From NCBI RefSeq assembly GCF_019633745.1, contig NZ_CP037968.1, positions 1,804,789-1,868,788 on the forward strand: a stretch of 64,000 nucleotides of DNA. The letters run 5' to 3'. Origin of the DNA: Methanofollis formosanus. Its GTDB lineage: Archaea; Halobacteriota; Methanomicrobia; Methanomicrobiales; Methanofollaceae. Both the position numbers and the translations under genes were made by a program. The notes beneath the pieces are model-generated. The model searched no databases, was not told where the DNA came from, and saw only the letters and a program-made list of their open reading frames with translations. Shown in pieces: positions 7,649-15,331 of this stretch. Within the stretch, counting starts at the first letter, position 1; every line of letters starts with the position of its first letter.

Positions 7649-9889
7649 ATGGCTGGACACAATGCCCTCCCACCAACGAAACCGATAAGTAGTGGCCGGT
7701 GGCAGATTAAATACGGCATGAACCCCTATCCTGAAGAGATCTCCCGGATCCTGGACCGACTGAAGGCAAATCCGCGTGGCATGTCGGTCAGCGATCTCTC
7801 ACGGGACCTCGGGGTCAATAGAAACACCGTCTCCCGGTACCTTGATATGCTCCTCATCGCCGGCGAGGTTGAGATGCGCACCTATGGCAAGGCCAAGGTC
7901 TTTTATCTCTCCCAGCGCGTCCCCCTCTCGGCGGTGATCAACCTCTCCGCGGACGGCGTCTTCGTCCTCAACGACCGGCTCACCGTCGTCCAGGTCAACG
8001 ACCGTGTTCTTGAGGTCGTTCAGGCCAGCCGGGACGAAGTGGTCGGAAAACCGCTGGGTGAATCCCGTCTCTCGGCCTTCGACCATCCCCTGATCAGAGG
8101 GCGTATCGAGGCCGCCCTCGAAGGCCAGGACGTCGTTGAGGAGGTCAGACTGCTCAAGGCCGACGGCGAACTTTTCTTCAGGATGAAGATCCTCTCGACC
8201 GTCTTCAATGACGGGAGTCCCGGGATCACCATTCTTCTCGAAGACATCACCGAGCAGAAACGTTCGGAAGAGGCGCTCAGGGAAGGAGAAGCAAAGTTCA
8301 GGGCTCTTGTCGAGGACATCAACGACATCATCTGGAACATTGACGAGGCATGGGCCTTCGTCTATGTCAGTCCGAAGAGTTTTGACCTCCTCGGCTACGC
8401 CCCGGAAGAGATCGAGGGGCATCATATCATGGACTTCGTCCCCCCGGCAGAGCATGAGAAGGTGCAGCACCGTCTCGAAGAAGCGATCGGATCGGAGAAG
8501 CCCTTCTCCCTCGTCTCGATCCCGATGACCCACCGGAACGGGAACAGGATCGTCTTTGAAGCGAGCGGGACGCCGAACTTCGACGAGATCGGATCGTTTG
8601 CCGGGTACCGGATGGTCGCCAGGGACGTCACCGGCCGGCAGCAGGCAGAGCGGCGGGTCAGGGGATGGAAGTCGTTTCTCCATTCGATCGTTCAGAACAT
8701 CCCAGACATGGTCTTTGTCAAAGAGGTCGGAAGCGGGACCTATGTCTTCTTCAACCGGGCGGCCGAGGCATTTGCCGGCGGGTGCTCGGAAGACCTCGCC
8801 GGTAAGAGGGACGAGGAAATCTTCCCGCCCGACCTTGTTCCCTTCATGTGCTGCGGCGAGGACGAGGTGCGGAGGCAGATGGCCCCGTACGACTGTCCGG
8901 AGACGGCGGTCACCCTGCGAGAAGGGGAAAAACACTACCTTCAAGCCAAGAAGATCCCGATCACGGGCGAGGACGGCGGGCTGAAATATATCCTCTCCAT
9001 CATCTGTGACATCACCACCCATGTCAGGGCCGACCTTCTCCTGCGCGAACAGCGCGACCTTGCCCTGGCCCTTGGTTCGGCGACCGGTCTCGGGGAAGCG
9101 CTCTCTCTCTGTCTCCAGACCTCGCTCCGCGTATCAGGGATGGAAGCCGGTGCGGTTTTTTCGGTCGACGAAACGACTGGGGATATTGTTCTTGTCAGTG
9201 CATCCGGCCTCTCTGAAAAATTCTCTGCAGTGATGGCCAGGATCCCCGCGGGCCCGACGGTGCGCCGTCTCCTCGAGGGCGGGGTGCTCTCCTGTCCCGG
9301 TGCGGTGCTGGCGGCGGCCGACCCGGCACTTTCCCCCTTTGCAGACGAGGCGCTTGCCGTCGTCGCGACCAGATCGATCCTGTACCCTGACCGCCCGGTG
9401 GCGCTTCTCATCGTGGCGTCCCGTCGCCAGGCGGCGGTCCCGGCCTATGCCACCCATGCCCTCGAGACGGTGGGTGCCCAGGTGAGCAATGTGATCGGGC
9501 GCATCCGCGCGCGGGAACGGGTCAGGATGGAACGGGACCGGGCCGAGCGGTACCTCGATGTGGCCGGGGTGATGATCGCCGTGATCGGGACCGACGGGAC
9601 GATCGAACGGATGAACCGGATGGGGTGCCGGATCCTCGGGTACCGCGAGGCCGACCTTGTGGACAGGAACTGGTTTGCGACCCTGGTCCCGGCATCCCTG
9701 CGCGAGAAGTATGAAGGGAACTTCAGGCGGTTGATGGAAGGGACGGTCGTCCCGCCCGAGGAAGAGACCACACCGGTCGTCACCAGGGACGGACGGGAGG
9801 TGGCGGTCCTCTGGCACAACGCCATTGTGCGGGACGAAAACGGGTGCATCACCGGCCTCGTCTCCTCCGGCAGTGTCACCGGCCCGTAA
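7649..9889 (+). CDS. HTH-PAS-GAF sensory regulator, no kinase domain
   Basis: This is a 746-residue cytoplasmic signalling protein. Residues 24-85 form a winged-helix/HTH domain (MSVSDLSRDLGVNRNTVSRY). PAS domains follow at roughly 95-205, 210-335 (FRALVEDINDIIWNIDE) and 340-465 (IVQNIPDMVFVKE), then a GAF-like region at about 475-610 and a last PAS at about 625-745. No HisKA, HATPase, GGDEF or other output is present after the last PAS, so the HTH is probably the output of a one-component regulator. The start at 7649 is chosen for its ribosome binding site and TATA spacing; ATG 7718 is the alternative, right at the HTH. A homologue with the same N-terminus is at 45138-46922. Confidence 0.8.
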   Translation: MAGHNALPPTKPISSGRWQIKYGMNPYPEEISRILDRLKANPRGMSVSDLSRDLGVNRNTVSRYLDMLLIAGEVEMRTYGKAKVFYLSQRVPLSAVINLSADGVFVLNDRLTVVQVNDRVLEVVQASRDEVVGKPLGESRLSAFDHPLIRGRIEAALEGQDVVEEVRLLKADGELFFRMKILSTVFNDGSPGITILLEDITEQKRSEEALREGEAKFRALVEDINDIIWNIDEAWAFVYVSPKSFDLLGYAPEEIEGHHIMDFVPPAEHEKVQHRLEEAIGSEKPFSLVSIPMTHRNGNRIVFEASGTPNFDEIGSFAGYRMVARDVTGRQQAERRVRGWKSFLHSIVQNIPDMVFVKEVGSGTYVFFNRAAEAFAGGCSEDLAGKRDEEIFPPDLVPFMCCGEDEVRRQMAPYDCPETAVTLREGEKHYLQAKKIPITGEDGGLKYILSIICDITTHVRADLLLREQRDLALALGSATGLGEALSLCLQTSLRVSGMEAGAVFSVDETTGDIVLVSASGLSEKFSAVMARIPAGPTVRRLLEGGVLSCPGAVLAAADPALSPFADEALAVVATRSILYPDRPVALLIVASRRQAAVPAYATHALETVGAQVSNVIGRIRARERVRMERDRAERYLDVAGVMIAVIGTDGTIERMNRMGCRILGYREADLVDRNWFATLVPASLREKYEGNFRRLMEGTVVPPEEETTPVVTRDGREVAVLWHNAIVRDENGCITGLVSSGSVTGP

Positions 9890-9895
9890 GCGTAT

Positions 9896-11233
9896 ATGGG
9901 CATGAGGCGATATCTCTCTATGACGCGACCCTCTGACCCGCTTCTCCTTTCTCCTGAGGAAGCCAGGAAACAGGAGGTCTTTTTTTCGGCTCCACGGGTG
10001 CCGAGACGGCTGGAACGGTTGATCGAAGAGCACATCGGCAGAAAAACCGGGAAGGCCTGGGACGACAGGGTCGTCCTCGATCGGATCCGGGCGGCGGTCA
10101 TCGCCCAGAAAGGGCAGTACTGGGCCCGGGGCCGCCACCGACAGATTTCGTACGAGAAGGGCTACGACGTCCTCGCCTATCTGGCCTATCACTTCCCGGT
10201 TTACCTGGTCCAGACCGACCTCCTCCTCCACCGCCTCGTGACCGAAGGGCTTGTGCCCCGCCATCTGCGGGTGCTCGATGTGGGGTGTGGGCCGGGCGTC
10301 GTCTCGGCCGCGGTCGTCGACTATTTCGGGAGGCTCGAAGGGGCGACCGCCGAGGTCACCGGGCTCGACCGTTCGGAGGAGAACCTCGAGGCCTACGCCG
10401 CGATCGTCGGGCCCTATGCCGGACACAAGGGGGTGGTCTCGATCAACGAACCGGTCCTGGCCGACCTCTGTCACCCGCCTGAAGACACCCTCGCCGGTCC
10501 GTTCGACCTCATCGTCTTCTCCAATGTCCTCAACGAACTCCGGGATGTCGGGCCGGAGGAGAAAGCCGCGCTGGTTGCCGGATACGCGCGCCTCCTTTCC
10601 GCCGGGGGGTCGATCCTCATCGTCGAACCCGCCGAGAAGGAGACCTCCACTGGTCTGCGCGAGGTGCAGCGCGCCCTCGTCGAGAGCGGAATGACGGTCT
10701 ATGCCCCCTGCACCTATCTCTGGGGCGCCCCATGCCAGCCCGAACGCTGCTGGACCTTCGAGAGCGGCCCTGAGATCAAGCCCCCGCGACTGATGGAGGC
10801 GCTTGCCGCCGGGAAAGAGGGGTATCGGTTCAGGAACACCGACATCAAAGTCTCGTACGCCGTCCTGCGCACCGACGGCCTCACCCGCTGGGGAGCGCTG
10901 GAGAGGCCGGCCAAGACGGCCCGCCTCGGTGCGCTCTCCTCCCATGTCGGCCGGCAGGTCAACCTCTGTGCCGCCCGTATGTCGGGAGAGATCGGGGACG
11001 AGAAACGGCATGTGGTCAAGGTCTGCGACGGCACGACGAAGAAACCGGTCTATGCCGTCCTCCCCGAATATGCCAGAAACAAAGGCAACGAATCCCTTCT
11101 GGCCGCAGCATATGGGGCACCCCTCCTTTTCACCAACGCAAAGGTGAAGTACAACAAGGAGGCCGACACCTATTCGGTGATCGTCGGGAAGAAGACGACG
11201 GTCACTCTTCTGGACGGAGGTGAGGAGTCCTGA
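9896..11233 (+). CDS. Rsm22-like SAM-dependent methyltransferase
   Basis: This 445-residue protein carries the SAM fold motif LRVLDVGCGPGVVSAAVVDY (about residues 122-141), the FSNVLNEL segment near 205 and SILIVEPAEKE near 240. These are followed by APCTYLWGAPCQPERCW near 265, which matches the Cys-rich signature of the Rsm22/METTL17 family (PF09243), proteins linked to small-ribosomal-subunit assembly and reported to bind an Fe-S cluster in mitochondria. A C-terminal part (about 300-445) has further Cys residues and no assignment. It begins 6 bp after the sensor gene. In-frame ATGs at 9902 and 9920 are alternative starts. The acetolactate decarboxylase gene follows directly. Confidence 0.62.
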   Translation: MGMRRYLSMTRPSDPLLLSPEEARKQEVFFSAPRVPRRLERLIEEHIGRKTGKAWDDRVVLDRIRAAVIAQKGQYWARGRHRQISYEKGYDVLAYLAYHFPVYLVQTDLLLHRLVTEGLVPRHLRVLDVGCGPGVVSAAVVDYFGRLEGATAEVTGLDRSEENLEAYAAIVGPYAGHKGVVSINEPVLADLCHPPEDTLAGPFDLIVFSNVLNELRDVGPEEKAALVAGYARLLSAGGSILIVEPAEKETSTGLREVQRALVESGMTVYAPCTYLWGAPCQPERCWTFESGPEIKPPRLMEALAAGKEGYRFRNTDIKVSYAVLRTDGLTRWGALERPAKTARLGALSSHVGRQVNLCAARMSGEIGDEKRHVVKVCDGTTKKPVYAVLPEYARNKGNESLLAAAYGAPLLFTNAKVKYNKEADTYSVIVGKKTTVTLLDGGEES

Positions 11234-11253
11234 AACCTCAGGAATGGAAACTC

Positions 11254-12045
11254 GTGCTTTTTCTGGTGGTCATTGCGGTGGCCGGGGTCTTCGCCTCCTC
11301 CTCGTTTTATGACATCTTTGCCGGGAACGGCGGGGAGGGCGAGACGCTGTATCAGGTCTCGACCCTCAGTGCTCTCCTGGAGGGGGTGTACGACGGTGAG
11401 ACCGAGATCGGCACTCTGCTGGAGAGGGGTGACACCGGGATCGGTACCCTCAACGCCCTTGACGGCGAGTTGATCGTCCTGGACGGCAGGGCCTGGCAGG
11501 TGCGCGGCGACGGGTCGGTGCATGCTGTTGATCCCGCAGTAAAAACGCCCTATGCCTCGGTCACTTCCTTCAGCCCTGACATCACCCTCGACCTGGCGGG
11601 CCCCTTCGACCTCCCGGCCCTCGAGACGGCGATCATGGATGCCCTCCCCTCGGAGAACCTCCCGTGCGCCGTGGTGGTGGAAGGCACCTTTACCAACCTC
11701 ACCGCCAGGAGCGTTGACCGGCAGGAGTCCCCATACCCGCCGCTCGTCGAGGTGACGGCAGATCAACATGTCTTCTCCTTCGACCGGACCGAAGGGACGA
11801 TGGTCGGGTTTTACCTCCCTGCGTATCTGGAAGGGGTGGGCGTCTCGGGGTTTCATCTCCATTATCTTGCCGATGACTGGAATGGCGGCGGCCACCTCCT
11901 CGGGTGCACGGCAGAGCGCGTCAGGATTCTGCTCGATATAACGCCGGAATTAGACCTTTCCCTGCCATCAAGCGGGCAATTCCTCGATATTGACCTTTCA
12001 GGAGACCGAAGTGGGGATATTGCGGCTGCAGAGAGGGGCAGGTAA
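11254..12045 (+). CDS. budA: Alpha-acetolactate decarboxylase, membrane-anchored
   Basis: This protein of about 263 residues matches PF03306, which converts 2-acetolactate to acetoin. Landmarks are TLYQVSTLSALLEGVYDGET (from residue 31), GTLNALDGELIVLDG (about 63-77), PYASVTSF and GFHLHYLADDWNGGGHLLGC (about 194-213), whose His residues should bind the zinc. The first 25 residues form a hydrophobic signal-anchor. GTG 11254 is the first ordinary start, but GGAGGTGA at 11217-11224 sits 5 nt before an in-frame CTG at 11230, which would add KPQEWKLV and overlap the upstream stop. The true start is therefore uncertain. The C-terminal tail after PELDLSLP is unusual. Confidence 0.85.
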   Translation: MLFLVVIAVAGVFASSSFYDIFAGNGGEGETLYQVSTLSALLEGVYDGETEIGTLLERGDTGIGTLNALDGELIVLDGRAWQVRGDGSVHAVDPAVKTPYASVTSFSPDITLDLAGPFDLPALETAIMDALPSENLPCAVVVEGTFTNLTARSVDRQESPYPPLVEVTADQHVFSFDRTEGTMVGFYLPAYLEGVGVSGFHLHYLADDWNGGGHLLGCTAERVRILLDITPELDLSLPSSGQFLDIDLSGDRSGDIAAAERGR

Positions 12046-12325
12046 CCCTGACCCGTTCCTGCGGGATTTTCACTTTTTTTGGACATCTGTAGAATCCACT
12101 GGACACTTGAGCACATTTCTTTCGGTGGGATCCGGGAAAACTCCACAGATTGGGTTTTTAGCCGCAATTCCAGAGATCTGGGGCTATTGATTTGGGGCAA
12201 GATATCGGCTTATCTGCCTGAAAAATCAGAAATTTATCTTAAAATTCGCGATTTGTGGAATATCTGTTCGTTTCCGCTTCAGAAGAGAATATTAGAAATA
12301 TTACCAATTCCAATCTTTCAATCCG

Positions 12326-13846
12326 ATGAAAAAAACGGTAGGAAGAGTCCTTGGGGTGCTTGTGTTTCTGGCACTCGTTTTTGCCCCCATCGACCAGACC
12401 GTGCTCCCGACGTCGGCGAGATATGTCGCCGCCGTCACGCTTCTGATGATCATCTGGTGGATCACAGAGGCCGTCCCCCTTGAAGCAACCGCCCTCCTGC
12501 CAGTGGTGCTCTTTCCTGCTCTCGGTGTTCTGACGCCGACGGAAGCGACGGCGCCTTATGCCGACAAAGTCATCTTTCTCTTTATGGGCGGTTTTATCAT
12601 CGCCATGTCGATGCAGCGATGGGGTCTCCACCGCAGAATCGCCCTCAACATCATAAAAGTGGTTGGAACGAGTCCGAGACGACTGATTCTCGGGTTCATG
12701 ATCGCGACTGCCTTCCTCTCGATGTGGATCTCCAACACCGCCACGGCGATGATGATGATCCCAATAGCGATCGCGATTATCACCACCGTCATCCCCAATG
12801 CCAGCACCCTTCTCAAAGACATGACTCCGGAGCAGCGGGATTTCTCTGAGGCCATCGTCATCTCCATCGCCTATGCGGCGAACATCGGCGGGATCGCCAC
12901 CCTCATCGGCACCCCCCCGAACGGCATCTTCGCCGCCCAGATGAAGGCCCTCTTCCCGGCCGCGCCGGCGATCGATTTCTTCTCGTGGATGAAGTTCGGC
13001 GTTCCGTTGGTCATGATCTTCATCCCGCTCACCTGGCTCTGGCTCACCTATGGTTCGTATCGTCACCTCCCCACGAAGGTGGCCCATGCCGGTGACATCA
13101 TCGACCACCAGATGGAGGATCTCGGCCGGATGAGCCGCGGCGAGAGGTGGACGCTGATGGTCTTTGTCCTCACCGCCCTTGCCTGGATCTTTGCGAAGAC
13201 CAAGTATATCGGTGACTTCACCATTCCGGGTCTGGACATGTTCTTCCCCGGCATCCACGACTCGACGATCGCGATCGCGGGTGCCCTCCTCCTCTTCCTC
13301 CTCCCGGTTGATCGCAAGAAGGGGATCTATACGATGGACTGGGAGTGGGCGGTGAAGATACCCTGGGGGATCCTCATCCTCTTCGGCGGCGGCATCTGCC
13401 TCTCGGTCGCCTTCATCAAGAGCGGGCTTGCGAACGTGATCGTCGACCAGCTCGCCATGTTCGGCGGACTGCCCATCGTCCTGATCGTCCTGATCGTCGG
13501 GATCGCCGTCTCGCTCCTCACTGAAGTGACCTCCAACACGGCGATGGCCTCCCTGATGATGCCGATCATGGCGGTGACCTCGGTCTCGATGGGGATCCAT
13601 CCCTACATGCTGATGCTCACCGTGGCCGTCTGTACCTCGATGGCCTTCATGCTCCCGGTCGCCACCCCGCCGAACGCCGTCGCCTATGCCTCCGGGTACA
13701 TCGACATGAAGGACCTGATGCGTTCGGGCTGGGTGCTCAACTTCATCGGGGTCGGGCTCTGGACCTTCTTCATCTTCACCGTCGTGATGTGGGCTCTCGG
13801 CTTTACCCCCGCCCTCCCTGACTGGGCGACGATGCCGGTCAAATGA
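12326..13846 (+). CDS. DASS-family (SLC13) dicarboxylate/anion:sodium symporter
   Basis: This 506-residue integral membrane protein has about eleven to twelve helices. Two family signatures are visible: MWISNTATAMMMIP near residue 133 and EVTSNTAMASLMMP near 402, the paired SNT motifs that bind Na+ and carboxylate. WWITEAVPLEATALLP near residue 46 is also typical. It imports or exports C4-dicarboxylates, sulfate or related anions; the substrate cannot be read from sequence. The preceding 280 bp (12046-12325) are AT-rich, contain no gene I can support and include CTTAAAATTC at about 12237-12246 as a possible promoter. Its last 8 bp overlap the convergent OB-fold gene. Confidence 0.88.
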   Translation: MKKTVGRVLGVLVFLALVFAPIDQTVLPTSARYVAAVTLLMIIWWITEAVPLEATALLPVVLFPALGVLTPTEATAPYADKVIFLFMGGFIIAMSMQRWGLHRRIALNIIKVVGTSPRRLILGFMIATAFLSMWISNTATAMMMIPIAIAIITTVIPNASTLLKDMTPEQRDFSEAIVISIAYAANIGGIATLIGTPPNGIFAAQMKALFPAAPAIDFFSWMKFGVPLVMIFIPLTWLWLTYGSYRHLPTKVAHAGDIIDHQMEDLGRMSRGERWTLMVFVLTALAWIFAKTKYIGDFTIPGLDMFFPGIHDSTIAIAGALLLFLLPVDRKKGIYTMDWEWAVKIPWGILILFGGGICLSVAFIKSGLANVIVDQLAMFGGLPIVLIVLIVGIAVSLLTEVTSNTAMASLMMPIMAVTSVSMGIHPYMLMLTVAVCTSMAFMLPVATPPNAVAYASGYIDMKDLMRSGWVLNFIGVGLWTFFIFTVVMWALGFTPALPDWATMPVK

Positions 13847-14201
13847 GGGTAAGGTCGGAGGCCGACCCGACCACCACCTCTTTTTTACCCTGATAGGTCT
13901 GGACCGTTCCCGCGACTTCCATGAAGGCTCCTTCTTTCACCTCTACCCTGGCCGCGACGGCGGCGGGCAGGAAGACCCGCGTCCCGTTCACCTCGGCGAG
14001 GAGGTGGCCGCCGCTCAGGGCGCGCACATTTTTTACCTCACCGCGGAGAAGGACGAAGGCCCCATCCTCTGCCTCGGGGCTCCAGGGTGCGGCAAAGGCC
14101 GCGCTCCCCGCGTGATCAAGGCCCAGGTGAACAAGCATAAGAAGGGCCGATATGCCGATCAGGATGAGGAGGGCACGTTTTTCGGGAAGATCAAACACCA
14201 T
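13839..14201 (-). CDS. Membrane-anchored OB-fold protein
   Basis: This 120-residue protein has one N-terminal membrane helix (about residues 9-26, ALLILIGISALLMLVHLGL). It is followed by a small beta-barrel-like domain (FVLLRGEVKNVRALSGGHLL, VFLPAAVAARVEVKEGAFME, VAGTVQTYQGKKEVVVGSAS) that resembles the tRNA-anticodon/OB-fold nucleic-acid-binding type. The domain would face outward if the helix is a signal-anchor. It converges with the DASS transporter, overlapping it by 8 bp, and is divergent from the HTH gene at 14269. Confidence 0.6.
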   Translation of the reverse strand: MVFDLPEKRALLILIGISALLMLVHLGLDHAGSAAFAAPWSPEAEDGAFVLLRGEVKNVRALSGGHLLAEVNGTRVFLPAAVAARVEVKEGAFMEVAGTVQTYQGKKEVVVGSASDLTLI

Positions 14202-14213
14202 TAATATATCCGC

Positions 14214-14226
14214 TCTATTTATATAA
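14214..14226. promoter_or_regulatory. Shared TATA region between divergent OB-fold and HTH genes
   Basis: CTATTTATATAAG reads as a TATA box on both strands. It lies about 20 nt before the OB-fold ATG on the minus strand and about 45 nt before the HTH ATG on the plus strand. The 67-bp gap is otherwise AT-rich, with a repeated GTTAAC-like core near 14245-14257 that could be an operator. Confidence 0.4.
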
Positions 14227-14268
14227 GTGCCCGATACCTTCTTATGTTAACGTTGTTAACTATAGTGT

Positions 14269-14502
14269 ATGCACCAAACCTCCCTCCCTCCTTCCTCGAG
14301 GAAGGTACTCCTGATCCTTGAGGACGGTGGTGCGATGACGCACAAGGATCTCGTCAGGAGCTCGAGCCTTGCTCCCCGGACGGTCAGGTACGCTCTGAAG
14401 AGGCTGAAGGAGAACAACCTCATCATCGAGAAGTTCAACTTCAAGGACGCCCGCCAGATCATCTACGAGTGCAGGCCTCAGGAAGCTGCTGAGGCGGTCT
14501 GA
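14269..14502 (+). CDS. Small MarR-like winged-helix DNA-binding protein
   Basis: This 77-residue protein is essentially one winged helix: RKVLLILEDGGAMTHKDLVR, then SSSLAPRTVRYALKRLKENN as the recognition helix, then a wing (LIIEKFNFKDARQIIYEC). It is likely a transcription regulator acting alone or as a dimer. The length is short for MarR but usual for archaeal single-domain wHTH proteins. It is divergent from the OB-fold gene and may control the shared promoter region. Confidence 0.7.
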   Translation: MHQTSLPPSSRKVLLILEDGGAMTHKDLVRSSSLAPRTVRYALKRLKENNLIIEKFNFKDARQIIYECRPQEAAEAV

Positions 14503-14560
14503 ACGCAAAGAACTCTCTTTTTCTGGCTGTGTAGTCCCGGGCGCGGGGACGAGAAGACGC

Positions 14561-14590
14561 CTCAGGCATACTGCATGAAAGATTCTTTCA
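14561..14590 (+). repeat. Family 3 dispersed motif, copy
   Basis: CTCAGGCATACTGCATGAAA matches the family 3 core with a few changes. It is followed 120 bp later by another copy. Confidence 0.4.
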
Positions 14591-14680
14591 CAGAAACTCT
14601 CATCGGTCACGTTCATTCTTCTGCCTGACTGTCCCTTCGGATCATTCCTCTCACCGTTTTGCAGAATGGAGCGTGAGCCC

Positions 14681-14716
14681 AGGGTTCAGGCATACGCAAT
14701 GTGAGTATTCCTGTGG
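14681..14716 (+). repeat. Family 3 dispersed motif, copy
   Basis: GTTCAGGCATACGCAATGTG followed by AGTATTCCTGTGG matches the 24207-24250 copy, including the downstream ATTCTTGTGG region. Confidence 0.5.
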
Positions 14717-14794
14717 CTCCTTGGCGTGAGGACGGATCGGTTCCTGATCCTTATCCTTGAGCGTTTCTACAAAGCCGAACGAACAGCACTCGGG

Positions 14795-15250
14795 CATCGT
14801 GCCGCACTCCGCCTATCTCTTCATGCGAGACGGCGGAAAATATGCCGTGATAGAGGGGCGGCACATTCTGAGCACCACAGCCGTCCCGTTGTCATGACCC
14901 CGGAGATAGAACCGGACGGGAGAGAGCACGCCATCCCGTGCCGTCCCCCGTCCTATCTTCTCGCGAAATGACAGAAAAGATTCAGTGATGAGGGGACGGC
15001 TCATTTGGATCGTCACGCTGTTCCGTATTCATGACCCCGGAGATAGAACCCGGACAGAAGATGGCCAACCTCTTCTCAGCAGGATCACGCGCTCCATGCC
15101 GCCCCCGCCCTATCCTCTCGCGAGACGCCGGGAAAGATCAGGTGATAGGGGGGCGGCACGTCCTGATCATCATGCCGTCCTGTCAGCATGACCGCGAGGA
15201 TTGGACCGGGACAGGAAAGAGCAGATCTCTTTCCAGCGGGATCACGCATC
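14795..15250 (+). repeat. Family 1 hairpin repeats, three units
   Basis: Unit 1 has arms GTGCCGC 14799-14805 and GCGGCAC 14858-14864. Unit 2 has arms GTGCCGTCCCC 14938-14948 and GGGGACGGC 14992-15000. Unit 3 has arms TGCCGCCCCC 15097-15106 and GGGGGCGGCA 15149-15158. Loops carry CTATCTTCTCGCGA-type cores, and linkers carry CATGACCCCGGAGATAGAAC. Unit 2 uses a T-A pair where unit 3 uses C-G. The array fills a convergent gap between 14503 and 15331 that has no gene I can support. Confidence 0.8.
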
Positions 15251-15331
15251 CTGCCACTCCCCATCGAAGAGGGCCGGCAAGAGGATCGTGCTTCAACAGG
15301 GGACGTATTTCGTCGGCCCCCCACGATCCGG

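Noticed and set aside
12079-12325. Plus-strand frame before the DASS transporter
   Set aside because: The AT-rich stretch gives a poorly protein-like peptide and more likely holds the promoter.
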